Of a stretch of DNA of 64,000 bases, positions 54,046 through 63,259 are shown piece by piece. Source of the stretch: Methanolobus tindarius DSM 2278 (GTDB lineage Archaea > Halobacteriota > Methanosarcinia > Methanosarcinales > Methanosarcinaceae); assembly GCF_000504205.1 (NCBI RefSeq), contig NZ_AZAJ01000001.1, positions 434,001 through 498,000 of the forward strand, written 5' to 3'. Each line of letters starts with the position of its first letter. Position 1 is the stretch's first letter. A model generated the notes under the pieces. That model ran no database searches, was not told the DNA's origin, and saw nothing but the letters and a program-made list of their open reading frames with translations. A program made the position numbers and the translations under genes.

Positions 54046-54496
54046 TGATAATATATTCTGATACAGTCTGTTTTTTGAGTTATCAGAAGTTGTAGAAAAC
54101 AGGAAATTACAAGCCGAAGAATCAGAACGCAGGCAAAAAGAAAGCTTTTTGGGAGAGATGATGTTAGGGAATGCAGAGGGAATCTGCCTGCGTTCTGTTA
54201 TTTTAGACGTTTTTTCGTTTTTCTTCAGCGATTTTCCGATGAACACATCGTACCACCTATGGTCAGCAAAGCCCTGGTCAATGAGGTTTTGTGACCGCAC
54301 ACCATAGTATCAAATACTGATATATAAATATATCTACATTGTAGTATATTATGAGACTCATCATTATGAGATTTTAAATTTTGGGAGAAATTGATCAGTA
54401 TAATTATTTGCATAGAAGATAAAAAGAAGAAGTAAAAAATAGAAAAATAAAGGAAAAATGAAGTTCCCAATCCAGTATAATTTATAAAGATTAAAA
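54046..54496. other. Intergenic region with long inverted repeat
   Basis: About 450 bases between convergent genes. It holds the 13-bp inverted repeat described separately (54123-54197) and a CGATG-AACA-CATCG hairpin near 54237-54250. Minus-strand open frames here are not convincing genes. Confidence 0.45.
54123..54197. repeat. 13-bp inverted repeat with internal competing hairpin
   Basis: CAGAACGCAGGCA (54123-54135) pairs perfectly with TGCCTGCGTTCTG (54185-54197). Inside lie a small AAAAG/CTTTT hairpin (54136-54149) and GCAGA-GGGAA-TCTGC (54173-54187), which competes with the outer stem. It starts 78 bases after the corrinoid gene. It may be a 3'-UTR structure or a small RNA; strand is unknown. 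Confidence 0.5.
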
Positions 54497-55672
54497 TTAA
54501 AGCCCATTAACAAACGCTTCAATCCTCACCAAAGCTTCTTCAATTTCTTCTCTGGAAGTTGCGTATGAGCACCTCAAAAAACCTGTGCCGGCTTCACCGA
54601 ATACATTACCAGGGATTGTAACGACTTTTTGCTCGTTCATGAGACGTTCTGCAAACTCCTCGGAGCTAAGGCCTGTGTCCCGGACGCTTGGAAACACGTA
54701 AAATGCACCTTTTGGTTCAAAGCATTTGAGTCCGATTTTGTTAAGGCCACTAACAATCAGATGTCGGCGACGGTCGTAATCACGGACCATTTTTTCCATT
54801 TCGTGCTTGCCGTTTTTGAGGGCTTCGATTGCACCAATTTGTGCGGTTATTGGAGCACATAGCATTGAATACTGGTGTATCAGCATCATAGCACTGATAA
54901 TCTTGGGGGATGCCATTGCATATGCCAACCTGAAACCGGTCATTGCGTAAGCCTTGGAGAAACCGTTCAACAGGATTGTCCTGTCACGCATTCCTTCAAG
55001 AGATGAAAAACATGTGTGTCCACCATTATAGGTCAGACAATCATAGACCTCATCTGAGATTACCATGATATCGTGTTCACACACAACATCTGCAATAGCC
55101 TCAAGGTCAGCTTTGCCCATGGTTGCACCGGTAGGGTTATTCGGATAATTAATGAGAACTGCTTTTGTCTTTGGAGTGATTGCTGCTTCAAGTTCCTCGG
55201 CAGTGAGTTTAAAATTATTTTCAAGCTTTGTGGAAATAATTACAGGAACTCCTCCTGCAAACATTATCGAAGGAACGTATGCAACATATGAAGGCTGCAC
55301 AACGATAATCTCATCACCCGGATTGGTAATTGCTCGAATAGCCACATCAAGGGCTTCGCTTACACCGGAAGTAACAAGAATCTCTGAATTTGGATTGTAA
55401 TTAACTCCATACTTTGAAGCATAATGATCTGCCAGCTCTTCACGAAGCTCAACAAGACCATAATTTGAAGTATATGAGGTTTCACCACATTCAAGTGAGT
55501 GAATGCACGCTTCCCTTATGTGCCAGGGAGTCACATAATCCGGCTCACCTACACCAAGGGAGATAACATCTTCCAGACCTGACGCAAGATCAAAGTAGCG
55601 ACGAATGCCTGATGGAGGCACCTTGTTCATAACATCAGCTACAAATTTAGAAGGGGTGCATGCTTTTCTCAT
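54497..55672 (-). CDS. Class I/II PLP-dependent aminotransferase
   Basis: 391 residues, full-length fold-type I aminotransferase. GVGEPDYVTPWHIREA is at the N-terminus, NYPNNPTGA follows, the PLP lysine is in GFSKAYAMTGFRLAYA, and the C-terminal Arg in FLRCSYATSREEIEEAL. It is most like archaeal aspartate/aromatic aminotransferases. Substrate is not fixed. An Lrp regulator lies directly upstream on the same strand (35-base gap), which suggests amino-acid-responsive control. Confidence 0.92.
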   Translation of the reverse strand: MRKACTPSKFVADVMNKVPPSGIRRYFDLASGLEDVISLGVGEPDYVTPWHIREACIHSLECGETSYTSNYGLVELREELADHYASKYGVNYNPNSEILVTSGVSEALDVAIRAITNPGDEIIVVQPSYVAYVPSIMFAGGVPVIISTKLENNFKLTAEELEAAITPKTKAVLINYPNNPTGATMGKADLEAIADVVCEHDIMVISDEVYDCLTYNGGHTCFSSLEGMRDRTILLNGFSKAYAMTGFRLAYAMASPKIISAMMLIHQYSMLCAPITAQIGAIEALKNGKHEMEKMVRDYDRRRHLIVSGLNKIGLKCFEPKGAFYVFPSVRDTGLSSEEFAERLMNEQKVVTIPGNVFGEAGTGFLRCSYATSREEIEEALVRIEAFVNGL

Positions 55673-55707
55673 ATATTATACATCCTGTAATGTGACTCAA
55701 TAATAAA

Positions 55708-56202
55708 TTATGGAGTCACCGGTAAACGTGAAACATGGTCCTGCTCATGAAGGATTACACCATCCTCTTTGTATGTTTTCAGGACAAAGTGAGTTGTTGT
55801 ATGCTGTACCTGTTCAAGAGTTGAAATCTTCTCGGCAACGAAAAAAGCAACTTCTTTCATTGTCTTTCCAGATACTGTAAGTGAAAGATCGTATTGCCCG
55901 GATAGAAGTCTCACTGAACGGACTTCAGGGAACTTATACAGACGTTCAACAAGAGGCTGGTAACCTATTGACCTTTCAAGGCTGACCTTAAGCTCGATAA
56001 TCGCATAGACATACTCATCACCGGCAAGATCCCAGTCAATTACAGTCTTATACTTGCGGATGATTCCGCTTTCTTCAAGCTCTTTTACAATCCTGTCAAC
56101 TTTGTCTATAGTAAGTCCTGTGAGGGTCGCAATTTCTTCATGACTTATTCTTGCATCCTCTTCCAGACATTCCAGAACATGACGTGTATTATTATCCATC
56201 AT
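55708..56202 (-). CDS. Lrp/AsnC-family transcriptional regulator
   Basis: 164 residues. The N-terminal HTH reads VLECLEEDARISHEEIATLTGLTIDKVDRIVKELEESGIIRKYK; the C-terminal ligand-binding barrel (about 65-150) ends in TTHFVLKTYKEDG. It probably controls the aminotransferase gene downstream. Its C-terminus is extended by about 10 residues beyond the usual fold. Confidence 0.93.
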   Translation of the reverse strand: MMDNNTRHVLECLEEDARISHEEIATLTGLTIDKVDRIVKELEESGIIRKYKTVIDWDLAGDEYVYAIIELKVSLERSIGYQPLVERLYKFPEVRSVRLLSGQYDLSLTVSGKTMKEVAFFVAEKISTLEQVQHTTTHFVLKTYKEDGVILHEQDHVSRLPVTP

Positions 56203-56259
56203 TTATTAGCAACCCCATAACACCAGACAATCAAATTAAAAAGAAAAAAGAATGCCCGA

Positions 56260-56634
56260 TTACTCGAGCAATACCGCGTTCACAACTCCATCCTGACCAG
56301 GACGGCTTGTGATCTTTGCATTACCAAGAGGAGTCTTGATAACTGAGCCCTTTGTAAGGATGTTACGCCTGACGTAGTGCTCGTTTGCAGTATTTCCGGT
56401 GACGGTTTCGATGGTAGTCTTCTGGGTCTTACCCTGGGCATCTGTTACATTTGCAACATTGCACTGGAGAAGCCTTACCTTTCTGTTTCCGCCTCTTGTA
56501 GAAACATTCTTTCTTTTTGTTTCATTGATGTGAGTGTCAGCAGATTCGCGACCAAGCTCGAACTTTCTTTTGCTGCGAGCAGACTTGATTTTAGCACCTG
56601 TGTAGGTTCTTCTAGATCTACCTTGCCATTTCAT
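56260..56634 (-). CDS. rps8e: 30S ribosomal protein S8e
   Basis: 124 residues with the start [20 protein letters not shown], then [18 protein letters not shown] and [20 protein letters not shown], matching archaeal S8e over its whole length. It is a component of the small ribosomal subunit. Confidence 0.97.
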   Translation of the reverse strand: MKWQGRSRRTYTGAKIKSARSKRKFELGRESADTHINETKRKNVSTRGGNRKVRLLQCNVANVTDAQGKTQKTTIETVTGNTANEHYVRRNILTKGSVIKTPLGNAKITSRPGQDGVVNAVLLE

Positions 56635-56866
56635 GATATATCCTCTTATGATTGTTATATAATTATGAATTGAATTAACCTTGTAACTCGGATTAAATCT
56701 GGTATGATTTATGGACGTTCCTTTAATAATAAGATGCTATATGAACTTTACGAGTGATGAAATACATATACTCCCTGTACAGAAAAGCAAAAATGAGAAG
56801 AAGAATCAGCTTTTCCATAACCTCACATAGACAATTCATAAATAAGTCCAGCGCTTATATTAATGT

Positions 56867-57787
56867 ATGCTTCGCGTAACATTTCTTGGAACGGGAGGAT
56901 CACTTCCAACCCCGGAACGCAATCCATCGGCCATCATTATTAATCGTGAAGGCGAGCTTATGCTTTTTGATTGCGGAGAAGGGACACAACAACAGATGAT
57001 GCGGGCCAAAACGGGGATGAAAGCACTGTCATCCATATTCATAACACATTTTCATGCCGACCACATACTTGGAATTCCCGGCCTTATACAGACAATGTCT
57101 TTCCACGGAAGAACAGAACCACTGAAGATATACGGCCCTCACTGGGTTCATGAATTTGCAAGGATACTCAGTTCCCTTGGATACTACAAACTGAAATTTG
57201 AGATAGATGCTATTGACCTGTCACCGGGAGATGTAGTAAAAAGAGACGATTACTCCATTGTAGCACTCAAAACCGAACACAGTATACCAAGCCTTGGATA
57301 TGCACTGGTTGAAAACATGCGACCCGGCAGATTTGACCGCCAGAAAGCTATTGAACTTGGAGTATCGCCCGGACCGCTTTTCTCAAAACTCCATAAAGGA
57401 GAAGCAGTAGAAGTAGATGGAAAAACAATAAATTCTGAAGATGTAGTTGGGGAGATGAGACCCGGCAGGAAAATAGTCTATACAGGAGACACACGTCCCT
57501 GCAAGGCAATACTTGAAGCGAGTAAAGATGCAGACCTTCTTATTCATGATTCAACACTTGCCAGCGACCAGCAACAGTGGGCTATCGAGTCTATGCACTC
57601 TACATCAGAAGAAGCAGCAAAACTTGCAAAAGAAGCTGATGTCCTGAAACTTGTACTTACCCACATAAGTTCCAGGTATTCAGATAATCCGACACAGTTG
57701 CTTGAAGAAGCTAAGAAGATATTTGATAATGTAATTGTTGCCAATGACCTGATGGAACTTGACGTACCCTTCCGGGACAAAAACTGA
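56867..57787 (+). CDS. rnz: Ribonuclease Z (tRNA 3' endonuclease)
   Basis: 306 residues, metallo-beta-lactamase fold: LGTGGSLPTPERNPSA, LFDCGEGTQQQMM, zinc motif THFHADHILGIPGL, VYTGDTRPC, IHDSTL and LTHISSRYS. It removes 3' trailers from tRNA precursors. The encoded CCA in the three tRNAs of this window leaves fewer 3' additions to make, though RNase Z may still be needed for CCA-less tRNAs. Confidence 0.97.
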   Translation: MLRVTFLGTGGSLPTPERNPSAIIINREGELMLFDCGEGTQQQMMRAKTGMKALSSIFITHFHADHILGIPGLIQTMSFHGRTEPLKIYGPHWVHEFARILSSLGYYKLKFEIDAIDLSPGDVVKRDDYSIVALKTEHSIPSLGYALVENMRPGRFDRQKAIELGVSPGPLFSKLHKGEAVEVDGKTINSEDVVGEMRPGRKIVYTGDTRPCKAILEASKDADLLIHDSTLASDQQQWAIESMHSTSEEAAKLAKEADVLKLVLTHISSRYSDNPTQLLEEAKKIFDNVIVANDLMELDVPFRDKN

Positions 57788-57833
57788 ACAGAGTAATCAG
57801 GAAAATAAAAGTAGAAAAGGGAACTGGATCTAT

Positions 57834-58106
57834 TTAAAGGAAGGTCCAGTCAAGTCTCTTATCATTTGCATCGTAAAGTGAAACTTCCATTGATATTTCC
57901 ATATCTTCAAGATCATATGGCAGGCGTTTTATACCAATATAAAGAGTGTCTCCCGGACCATAATCAAATCCTTCTGGTTTGACCTTGCCGAAATATGCAC
58001 GACCACCAGACTCTACCTCTTGAACAGTGACTCCTTTCCACATAAGAGTGTCAATTACATTTACAATGACACATTCGAAACGGTCAGATTCATTTACCTC
58101 AGACAT
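57834..58106 (-). CDS. Small protein of unknown function
   Basis: 90 residues, acidic, predicted beta-rich: DRFECVIVNVIDTLMWKGVT, ESGGRAYFGKVKPEGFDYGPGDTLYIGIKRL. I do not recognise it. It lies downstream of rnz on the other strand and about 60 bases upstream of the end of the AAA ATPase gene, so all three are close but not clearly in an operon. Confidence 0.5.
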   Translation of the reverse strand: MSEVNESDRFECVIVNVIDTLMWKGVTVQEVESGGRAYFGKVKPEGFDYGPGDTLYIGIKRLPYDLEDMEISMEVSLYDANDKRLDWTFL

Positions 58107-58166
58107 AGCTCTCCGATATATTTGTCAGCTTTTAAAAAGATAATCCTAGAAAAAGACACTTTCAGA

Positions 58167-59294
58167 TCAGATGTACATCCTGTCAGCATTTGTTGGTGCA
58201 GGAATGTTCTTGAGTTTTTTCACAGAAGCATAAAGGTCATCCTGAATAACATAGTCCCTGTCCTCAATAATAACATTATGAAGAGCAGTCTTCAACACCT
58301 TGCTTACAAGATCCCTTCCGGAAAGTCCTTCGGTCATTTTTGCAATGGCAGACAGATCAAGGTCCTTCACAGGTATGGGAAATGTCTTTACATTGGATTC
58401 CAGAATCGAAAGACGTTCCTTCTCATCTGGTAGTGTGAACTCAATCTCTTCCTCAAATCTGCTCCTAACGGCAGGATCAATAGTATCTGTGCGGTTGGTG
58501 GCACCTATGGTACAAACACCTTCTCGTTCAACAATACCGTCCATCTCAGTCAGCAAGGCATTGACTATCTCTGCAACATCACCACGCAGCTCCTGATGTC
58601 TGCGGTCAAGTGCAATGGCATCAAGCTCGTCTATGAAAATGATACATGGAGCCATTTCCTGAGCACGGTCGTACAACTGATGAATCTGCCTGGCACCTTC
58701 TCCTACAAATTCACCGATAAGTTCCGTTGCTTTTACAGGAAGAATAGGAACATGTGCCTTATTTGCAAGTGCCTTTGCAAGCATAGTTTTTCCGGTACCT
58801 GACGGACCGAAGAAAAGTACATTTCTTGGTGCCCATTTACCGAATTTCTCAGGTGCTTCCAGAAAACGTTCAATTAATTTGCACTTCTTGCGTGCATTTT
58901 GCTGCCCGATAACGTCATCAAAGGTGACATCACTTCTGAACTCAACAGCAGGAGTACTGCTAATTACGGTTTCATTCACAATTATATGTGTATTCTGACC
59001 GATGACAGAAGCAGGTGGTTCAACATCAGTCACCTTGTATGCAAAATCAGGAAACATCCTGCGGTCAAAGAGATAATCACCTTTGTGCGCGGTGTAACCC
59101 TTCCACTGTTCACGTGCATAGTGTTCGAAAACTCCCGGATCTGTAATTTCAGGATATTCATCGAGAAGACTTGTCATTGGATAACCGGCAGGCTCCAGGA
59201 TGAGAAAATCTGCTGTACTTTCCCCGGGTTCAGAACTTGATTCCCTGCTGGATTTGCTAGTGGTTTTCTGGGCAGTCCTTACTATATGTATCAT
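58167..59294 (-). CDS. AAA ATPase with single AAA module, AMA-like
   Basis: 375 residues. An N-terminal domain (about 1-115, including FAYKVTDVEPPASVIGQNTHIIV) of possible beta-clam/OB type precedes one AAA module: VIGQQNARKKCKL, Walker A FFGPSGTGKTMLAKALA, pore loop around GEFVGEGARQ, Walker B CIIFIDELDAIALD, and arginine fingers DPAVRSRFEEE. Size and layout fit the AMA group (AAA of methanogens and Archaeoglobus), proposed protein unfoldases/remodellers. The name is inference; the AAA assignment is firm. Confidence 0.85.
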   Translation of the reverse strand: MIHIVRTAQKTTSKSSRESSSEPGESTADFLILEPAGYPMTSLLDEYPEITDPGVFEHYAREQWKGYTAHKGDYLFDRRMFPDFAYKVTDVEPPASVIGQNTHIIVNETVISSTPAVEFRSDVTFDDVIGQQNARKKCKLIERFLEAPEKFGKWAPRNVLFFGPSGTGKTMLAKALANKAHVPILPVKATELIGEFVGEGARQIHQLYDRAQEMAPCIIFIDELDAIALDRRHQELRGDVAEIVNALLTEMDGIVEREGVCTIGATNRTDTIDPAVRSRFEEEIEFTLPDEKERLSILESNVKTFPIPVKDLDLSAIAKMTEGLSGRDLVSKVLKTALHNVIIEDRDYVIQDDLYASVKKLKNIPAPTNADRMYI

Positions 59295-59348
59295 CTCTTT
59301 TATTTTCTAATACTTATTGATTTAAGAAAGCTATTAAAGCTAACCCTT

Positions 59349-59377
59349 AAACCTCTTTTAAAGTTCAAAAGAGGTTT
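59349..59377. repeat. 11-bp inverted repeat in a divergent promoter region
   Basis: AAACCTCTTTT-AAAGTTC-AAAAGAGGTTT is a perfect 11+11 dyad between the AAA ATPase (start 59294) and kinase (start 59517) genes. It includes AAAAGAGGTTT, whose AGAGGT resembles a Shine-Dalgarno. Operator or RNA hairpin. Confidence 0.5.
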
Positions 59378-59516
59378 ATGGCCTAAAAGACCGGAGTTTC
59401 ATCACATACTGTAATCCTGAATTTAAAATATGCGGTTAAATAAAACTCTATAAAATATTAGAACTAAGAAGCAAACGAATGATAAATATAGTTAGAAATA
59501 CTATAATAATAGATTG

Positions 59517-61853
59517 ATGATGCATGAACGCACACTGAAAAACATGAAGATCACCAGTGTGGTAAACACTGTCCTTATTCTGATAATCAGCATATTCGGA
59601 TTAGTATTAGTTGTACCTTTTGTGCTTGCTAAGGATACGAATTCCCTGATTGTCAGTTTAGCTTTGATAACTTCCACTTTCACAATAATCATCTATGCAA
59701 GTAAGCAGATAGAAAAGAAGAATACAGAACTGGAAATGAAGATAAGCGAACTGGACAAAATGCATAAAGAACTTAATGAAAAGCATCACGGTTTGGAGTA
59801 TCTCGTCTCCCGCAACACCAGAATAGAGAACATGATATCTTCACTTATCTCAATGTTCATCAAACCGGGAAACATAGAAGGAACCCTGGATGAGATTTTA
59901 AAGAAAACAGCTTCATTCTGTAATGCCGAATATTGCTATCTTTTTTTATTCAAAGCAAATGGTGACCCATATATATCCCATAGCTGGAAAAGTGAAGGAA
60001 ATCCTGAGAAGAAAAGTGTTTTTGAATCAACACCTTACTCAAAATTCCCATGGACAGGAAAAAAGATTGTTCAAAAGCAGATGGTACACATTTCTAAAGA
60101 AGAACACCTTCTGGCTGCTGCTGACAAAGAAAGAAACATTGTCTTATCAGATGGCATCCAGTCATTGATGATAGTCCCGGTAGAATCTGAATCAGAATGT
60201 ATAGGATTTATCAGTATAGAAAGTATATCAAGCAAAAATGATTGCAACCTTGATAATATCCAGACATTGAAAGTTTTGTCTGAGATTATGAGCACAGCAC
60301 TTAATCACAGGTCATTCCTTAAAGACCTTGGACTTTTTAAAGACCTCATTAACAGGTCTAATGACTTCATTTTTATTATAGATATGGAAAAGAACCGTAT
60401 CCTTGATGCAAATGAAACTGCATGCAAAGAACTTGGATACTCCATTGATGAGCTGACCGTCATGGAAGAAAAGGATCTTAATTTGCTTTTTGAGGACACA
60501 TTCTGGAAAAATGACCTTCGAGATCTTGCAGGAGACAGATACCTGCAACCAGGCCAGACACTAACAAAAAAGGATGGAACAAAGATTCCAGCAGAGATGA
60601 ATATTACTTTTGTAACCCATGACCACCATAATTATGCCCTTGCTGTTGTGCGTGACATTGCAGCACGTCTGGATATGGAAAGCAGGCTTGCAAAGACAAA
60701 GCAGGTCATGGAACTTGCCATGGAAGGGGCGGATCTTGGAATGTGGGACTGGAACCTCAGGACAGACGAGGTTATGTATAATGAACGCTGGGCAGAAATG
60801 ATCGGTTACGATGTCAAAGATATTGAAAAAAACATAATGAGCTGGAAAAAACTCATTCATCCTGATGATCTGGAATTGGTAGATAATACTGTTAGTGAGC
60901 ATATAAACCGTGAGACACCTTTTTTTGAAGCGGAATTCCGTATGAAAAACAGCAAAGACAGGTGGCAGTGGATACTTGCCAGAGGTAAAATCACAGAATG
61001 GAATAATGAACAGCCATTCAGGTTTACCGGTACTACAATGGATCTTGATGAAAGAAAGAAAGTAGAGGAAGAACTACGACATTCCAATGAACTAAAAGAC
61101 CTGTTCACCGATATCATGCGCCATGACCTGCTAAATCCTGCAGGAAACATCAGAGGATTTTCAGAAGTACTCTACGAGATGGAAGATGACCCTAAAAAAG
61201 TGAAAATAATAGACAGAGTACAGAGTAATACTAACAGGCTCATTGACATGATAGAAACTGCTGCCAAGTTTGCAAAGCTTGAAGCAACAGAAGAGCTGGA
61301 ATTAAAAGGAATTGATATTATGGCAAGCATGAGGAATGTCATAGAACAATTCGAGCACCAGCTTCACGATAAGAATATGACACTTCACGTCAGGGCAGAC
61401 GGAAGTTACCCTGCAATGCTCAATCCTATTGTAGAGGAAATTTTTGCCAATTACATATCCAATGCTATTAAATACAGTCCTGAAAACTCAGAGATAAACA
61501 TTGATGTTGTTGACCTGAATTATGTGTGGATGGTAACTGTGGCAGATTCAGGAGAAGGAATATCAGATGATGCAAAACCACTCGTTTTTGACCGTTTTAA
61601 GAGAGTTAATAAGAGCGGAGTTAAAGGAACAGGACTTGGGCTTGCCATTGTTAAGAAGATAGCTGAGCTTCTTGGAGGAACAGTAGGTGTTGAAGACAAC
61701 CCGGAAGGAACTGGCAGCATGTTCTGGGTAAAGCTGAAAAAGTGCCATGAAATGCTGGAAGATGATACATCATCCGCCATAGGAATTGAAATTTCAACCG
61801 GAACTAATGTGAACCAGAATACAAAGACAGAAATACACCCGATGTTGCATTAG
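59517..61853 (+). CDS. Membrane-bound GAF/PAS sensor histidine kinase
   Basis: About 779 residues (TTG, ATG, ATG in a row at 59514, 59517, 59520; ATG 59517 or 59520 is likely). Two TM helices (about 14-35 and 42-62) with almost no external loop suggest membrane-internal or cytoplasmic sensing. A coiled coil (65-100), GAF (about 105-255), two PAS domains (about 265-390 and 395-515), then a divergent HisKA with H-box FTDIMRHDLLNPAGNI (His about 536) and HATPase_c with GTGLGLAIVKKIAELLGG follow. A TATA-like ATAAATATA (59482-59490) close upstream suggests a leaderless or short-leader mRNA. Confidence 0.9.
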   Translation: MMHERTLKNMKITSVVNTVLILIISIFGLVLVVPFVLAKDTNSLIVSLALITSTFTIIIYASKQIEKKNTELEMKISELDKMHKELNEKHHGLEYLVSRNTRIENMISSLISMFIKPGNIEGTLDEILKKTASFCNAEYCYLFLFKANGDPYISHSWKSEGNPEKKSVFESTPYSKFPWTGKKIVQKQMVHISKEEHLLAAADKERNIVLSDGIQSLMIVPVESESECIGFISIESISSKNDCNLDNIQTLKVLSEIMSTALNHRSFLKDLGLFKDLINRSNDFIFIIDMEKNRILDANETACKELGYSIDELTVMEEKDLNLLFEDTFWKNDLRDLAGDRYLQPGQTLTKKDGTKIPAEMNITFVTHDHHNYALAVVRDIAARLDMESRLAKTKQVMELAMEGADLGMWDWNLRTDEVMYNERWAEMIGYDVKDIEKNIMSWKKLIHPDDLELVDNTVSEHINRETPFFEAEFRMKNSKDRWQWILARGKITEWNNEQPFRFTGTTMDLDERKKVEEELRHSNELKDLFTDIMRHDLLNPAGNIRGFSEVLYEMEDDPKKVKIIDRVQSNTNRLIDMIETAAKFAKLEATEELELKGIDIMASMRNVIEQFEHQLHDKNMTLHVRADGSYPAMLNPIVEEIFANYISNAIKYSPENSEINIDVVDLNYVWMVTVADSGEGISDDAKPLVFDRFKRVNKSGVKGTGLGLAIVKKIAELLGGTVGVEDNPEGTGSMFWVKLKKCHEMLEDDTSSAIGIEISTGTNVNQNTKTEIHPMLH

Positions 61854-61912
61854 GTTTAAGGAATATAATTGACATCAGAAGCCCTTGATATCTAATATCG
61901 TGAGGAAATAAG

Positions 61913-62692
61913 ATGGAACTTGATGAACTAATCATAACAAGGGCTATAGTTGATGAATTTTCAAAGGTTTTTATTGATTACACAGATGTTGACGTTGCAC
62001 TTGTAGGTGGAGGACCTGCAAACCTTGTAGCTGCTAAGTATCTGGCAGAGGCGGGTCTTAAAACTGTGCTGTTTGAGAAAAAGCTCTCAATTGGCGGAGG
62101 AATGTGGGGAGGAGGAATGATGTTCCCACGTATAGTTGTGCAGGAAGATGCAAAACATATCCTTGACGACTTTGATATCAATTACCACGAGTACGAAGAA
62201 GGATACTATGTTGCAAGCTCAGTGGAATCTGTTGCAAAACTTATTTGTGGAGCCACGGAGGCAGGTGCGGAGATCTTCAACCTGATTGACGTAGAAGATG
62301 TCATGATCCGCGAAAATGATGCTGTGTGTGGACTTGTCATTAACTGGGGGACTGTTTCCATGACAGGACTGCATGTTGATCCTCTTGCCATCAAGGCAAA
62401 AGTTGTTATTGACGGAACCGGACATGATGCAGGAATATGCAATACGGTTCTTAGAAAAATACCTGGTGCTGAAATAGGCTCTGGCATTCCAGGAGAAAAA
62501 CCAATGTGGGCCGATGTTGGAGAACGTGCCCTCATGGATACTACCAAAGAAGTATATCCGGGATTAATTGCAGCAGGAATGGCCGCAAATGCAGTTGCAG
62601 GAGCACACAGAATGGGGCCGGTCTTTGGTGGAATGATGCTCTCCGGTAAAAGAGCTGCGGAAATTGCAATTGAAAAACTGAGAAATGAATAA
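61913..62692 (+). CDS. thi4: Thi4-family thiazole synthase / ribulose-1,5-bisphosphate synthetase, His-type
   Basis: 259 residues. The FAD/NAD-binding Rossmann motif is VALVGGGPANLVAAKYLAEAGL; IGGGMWGGGMMFPRIVV follows. At the position of the sulfur-donating Cys in yeast Thi4 the protein has MTGLHVDP (His 154), as in methanococcal enzymes that use free sulfide catalytically. The C-terminal AGAHRMGPVFGGMMLSGKRAAE is conserved. It makes the thiazole moiety of thiamine from NAD and glycine. GAGG lies 8 bases before ATG. Confidence 0.95.
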   Translation: MELDELIITRAIVDEFSKVFIDYTDVDVALVGGGPANLVAAKYLAEAGLKTVLFEKKLSIGGGMWGGGMMFPRIVVQEDAKHILDDFDINYHEYEEGYYVASSVESVAKLICGATEAGAEIFNLIDVEDVMIRENDAVCGLVINWGTVSMTGLHVDPLAIKAKVVIDGTGHDAGICNTVLRKIPGAEIGSGIPGEKPMWADVGERALMDTTKEVYPGLIAAGMAANAVAGAHRMGPVFGGMMLSGKRAAEIAIEKLRNE

Positions 62693-62815
62693 AAGAATAG
62701 ATGTTATTTATAAGTAAAAACGCCTGAGGACACTGTTTAACATGCTTCTAAAGGAAAAGGTTTATGTAAGAGACGGACATCTATAGGGTGCTTTCAAGTA
62801 AGGCACCTACTTCGA

Positions 62816-62890
62816 GCCGGGGTAGGGTAGCGGTTATCCTGTAGCCCTGTGGAGGCTACGATTCGAGTTCGATTCTCGATCCCGGCCCCA
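62816..62890 (+). tRNA. tRNA-His (GTG), no encoded G-1
   Basis: Acceptor GCCGGGG/TCCCGGC (last pair G-U), D arm GGGTAGCGGTTATCC, anticodon stem TAGCC/GGCTA around CTGTGGA (anticodon GTG), T arm TCGAG-TTCGATT-CTCGA, discriminator C73, CCA encoded. The base before G1 is A, so the G-1 that HisRS needs opposite C73 is not in the gene and must be added after transcription. Confidence 0.93.
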
Positions 62891-63259
62891 TTTTTTATAT
62901 TGATTTTATCTGTTTTTTATCAGGATTTTACCTTAACTAAATCTCATTTTACATTAATGATTACTATAAGTACCAAAACAGATGACTAAAAGAAGTTACG
63001 TTTTTCGAAATGCAACATAACGTTGCATTTACCACCACCTCACCATTAAGACTGTATAAGAATTAACCCCATCCCATTACAAGGGGTGGTACATCCTTGC
63101 AAATCCTATAACGGATTATTTTTGTCTATGCACTCCTACTATATAACAGTATAGATTTTATACACCAGTTATATGGTTTTTTGAATATATAACGTATAAA
63201 AAAATATGAAAGGATTGTTTTGTCAAAAATTAAGCCATAGTGACAAAAAGAAAAAAAGA
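62891..63259. other. Intergenic region with multi-hairpin segment
   Basis: 369 bases between tRNA-His and the 3' end of purF (convergent). The stretch 63008-63091 is structured (described separately); the remainder is AT-rich without genes. Confidence 0.5.
63008..63091 (+). ncRNA. Candidate structured RNA with anti-Shine-Dalgarno-like segment
   Basis: First hairpin: AAATGCAAC/GTTGCATTT (63008-63016 with 63022-63030). A second structure pairs CCCC (63067-63070) with GGGG (63083-63086), or alternatively TACCACC (63030-63036) with GGTGGTA (63085-63091). CACCACCTCACC lies between them and is complementary to GGTGAGGTGG-like ribosome-binding sites. No strong promoter was seen upstream on the plus strand, so a terminator of purF or tRNA-His transcripts is the alternative. 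Confidence 0.3.

Noticed and set aside
54001-54300. 99-residue minus-strand frame near the corrinoid gene
   Set aside because: It overlaps the end of the corrinoid gene and the inverted repeat, and has no recognisable family or start signals.
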